Assembly: GCA_014885115.2 (NCBI GenBank)
Contig: WKLE02000642.1
Span: forward strand, 1 to 18,539
Length of the DNA: 18,539 nucleotides
Source of the DNA: Asterionellopsis glacialis
Taxonomy: Eukaryota; Bacillariophyta; Plagiogrammaphyceae; Rhaphoneidales; Asterionellopsidaceae
Direction of reading: 5' to 3'
The notes under the pieces are model-generated. The model did no database searches, was not told the DNA's origin, and saw only the letters and a program-made list of their open reading frames with translations. The position numbers and the translations under genes are program-made. This document shows positions 18,539 to 18,539 of the stretch, piece by piece; position 1 is the stretch's first letter; each line of letters opens with the position of its first letter.

Positions 18539-18539
18539 C

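Overview
The window looks like AT-rich nuclear DNA from a diatom or a close stramenopile relative. The evidence is short GT-AG introns, a stramenopile-type tyrosine-recombinase (CryptonS-like) relic, a wax-synthase-type MBOAT, a GtrA-like membrane protein, and a tandem pair of signal-peptide / Pro-Ser-Thr stalk / single-TM proteins of a kind I associate with diatoms. I cannot name the species. No tRNA, rRNA or CRISPR array was seen. The 13-G run at base 1 suggests that the window begins at a contig edge.

Left part (1-5063): a graveyard of mobile DNA, with everything recognisable on the minus strand. The clearest item is a tyrosine-recombinase pseudogene (about 721-2701) with stops and small indels. 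One indel is a single extra G in a G run. Upstream of it on the same strand are weaker decayed coding tracts (2671-3039, 3440-3883, about 4080-4360) and a short acidic reading frame (4627-5016).

Middle (5.2-10.3 kb): three single-copy-looking genes. An alpha/beta hydrolase of the ABHD4/ABHD5 type (+) has a probable 5' UTR intron and faces a GtrA-like membrane protein (-, one intron). The GtrA-like gene diverges from a wax-synthase-like MBOAT (+, one intron) across a 647-bp shared upstream region. Two of the three are lipid-enzyme-like. The MBOAT frame is cut by an in-frame TGA, after which 35 more codons of family-like sequence follow.

Right-middle (10.3-15.6 kb): a long intergenic region carries many GTAC-containing palindromes, including five TACCWGGTA sites in about 0.5 kb and a perfect 16-bp palindrome. 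Two tandem paralogues (450 and 311 aa) follow. Both have three exons with identical intron phases, six cysteines in the same order, and differ mainly in stalk length and an internal insertion.

Right edge (15.6-18.5 kb): AT-rich sequence without intact genes. It contains more minus-strand coding-like relics, the best being a 104-codon frame with one stop that runs off the window end.

Gene models and introns were read by eye. Family names rest on motif recognition, not database searches.
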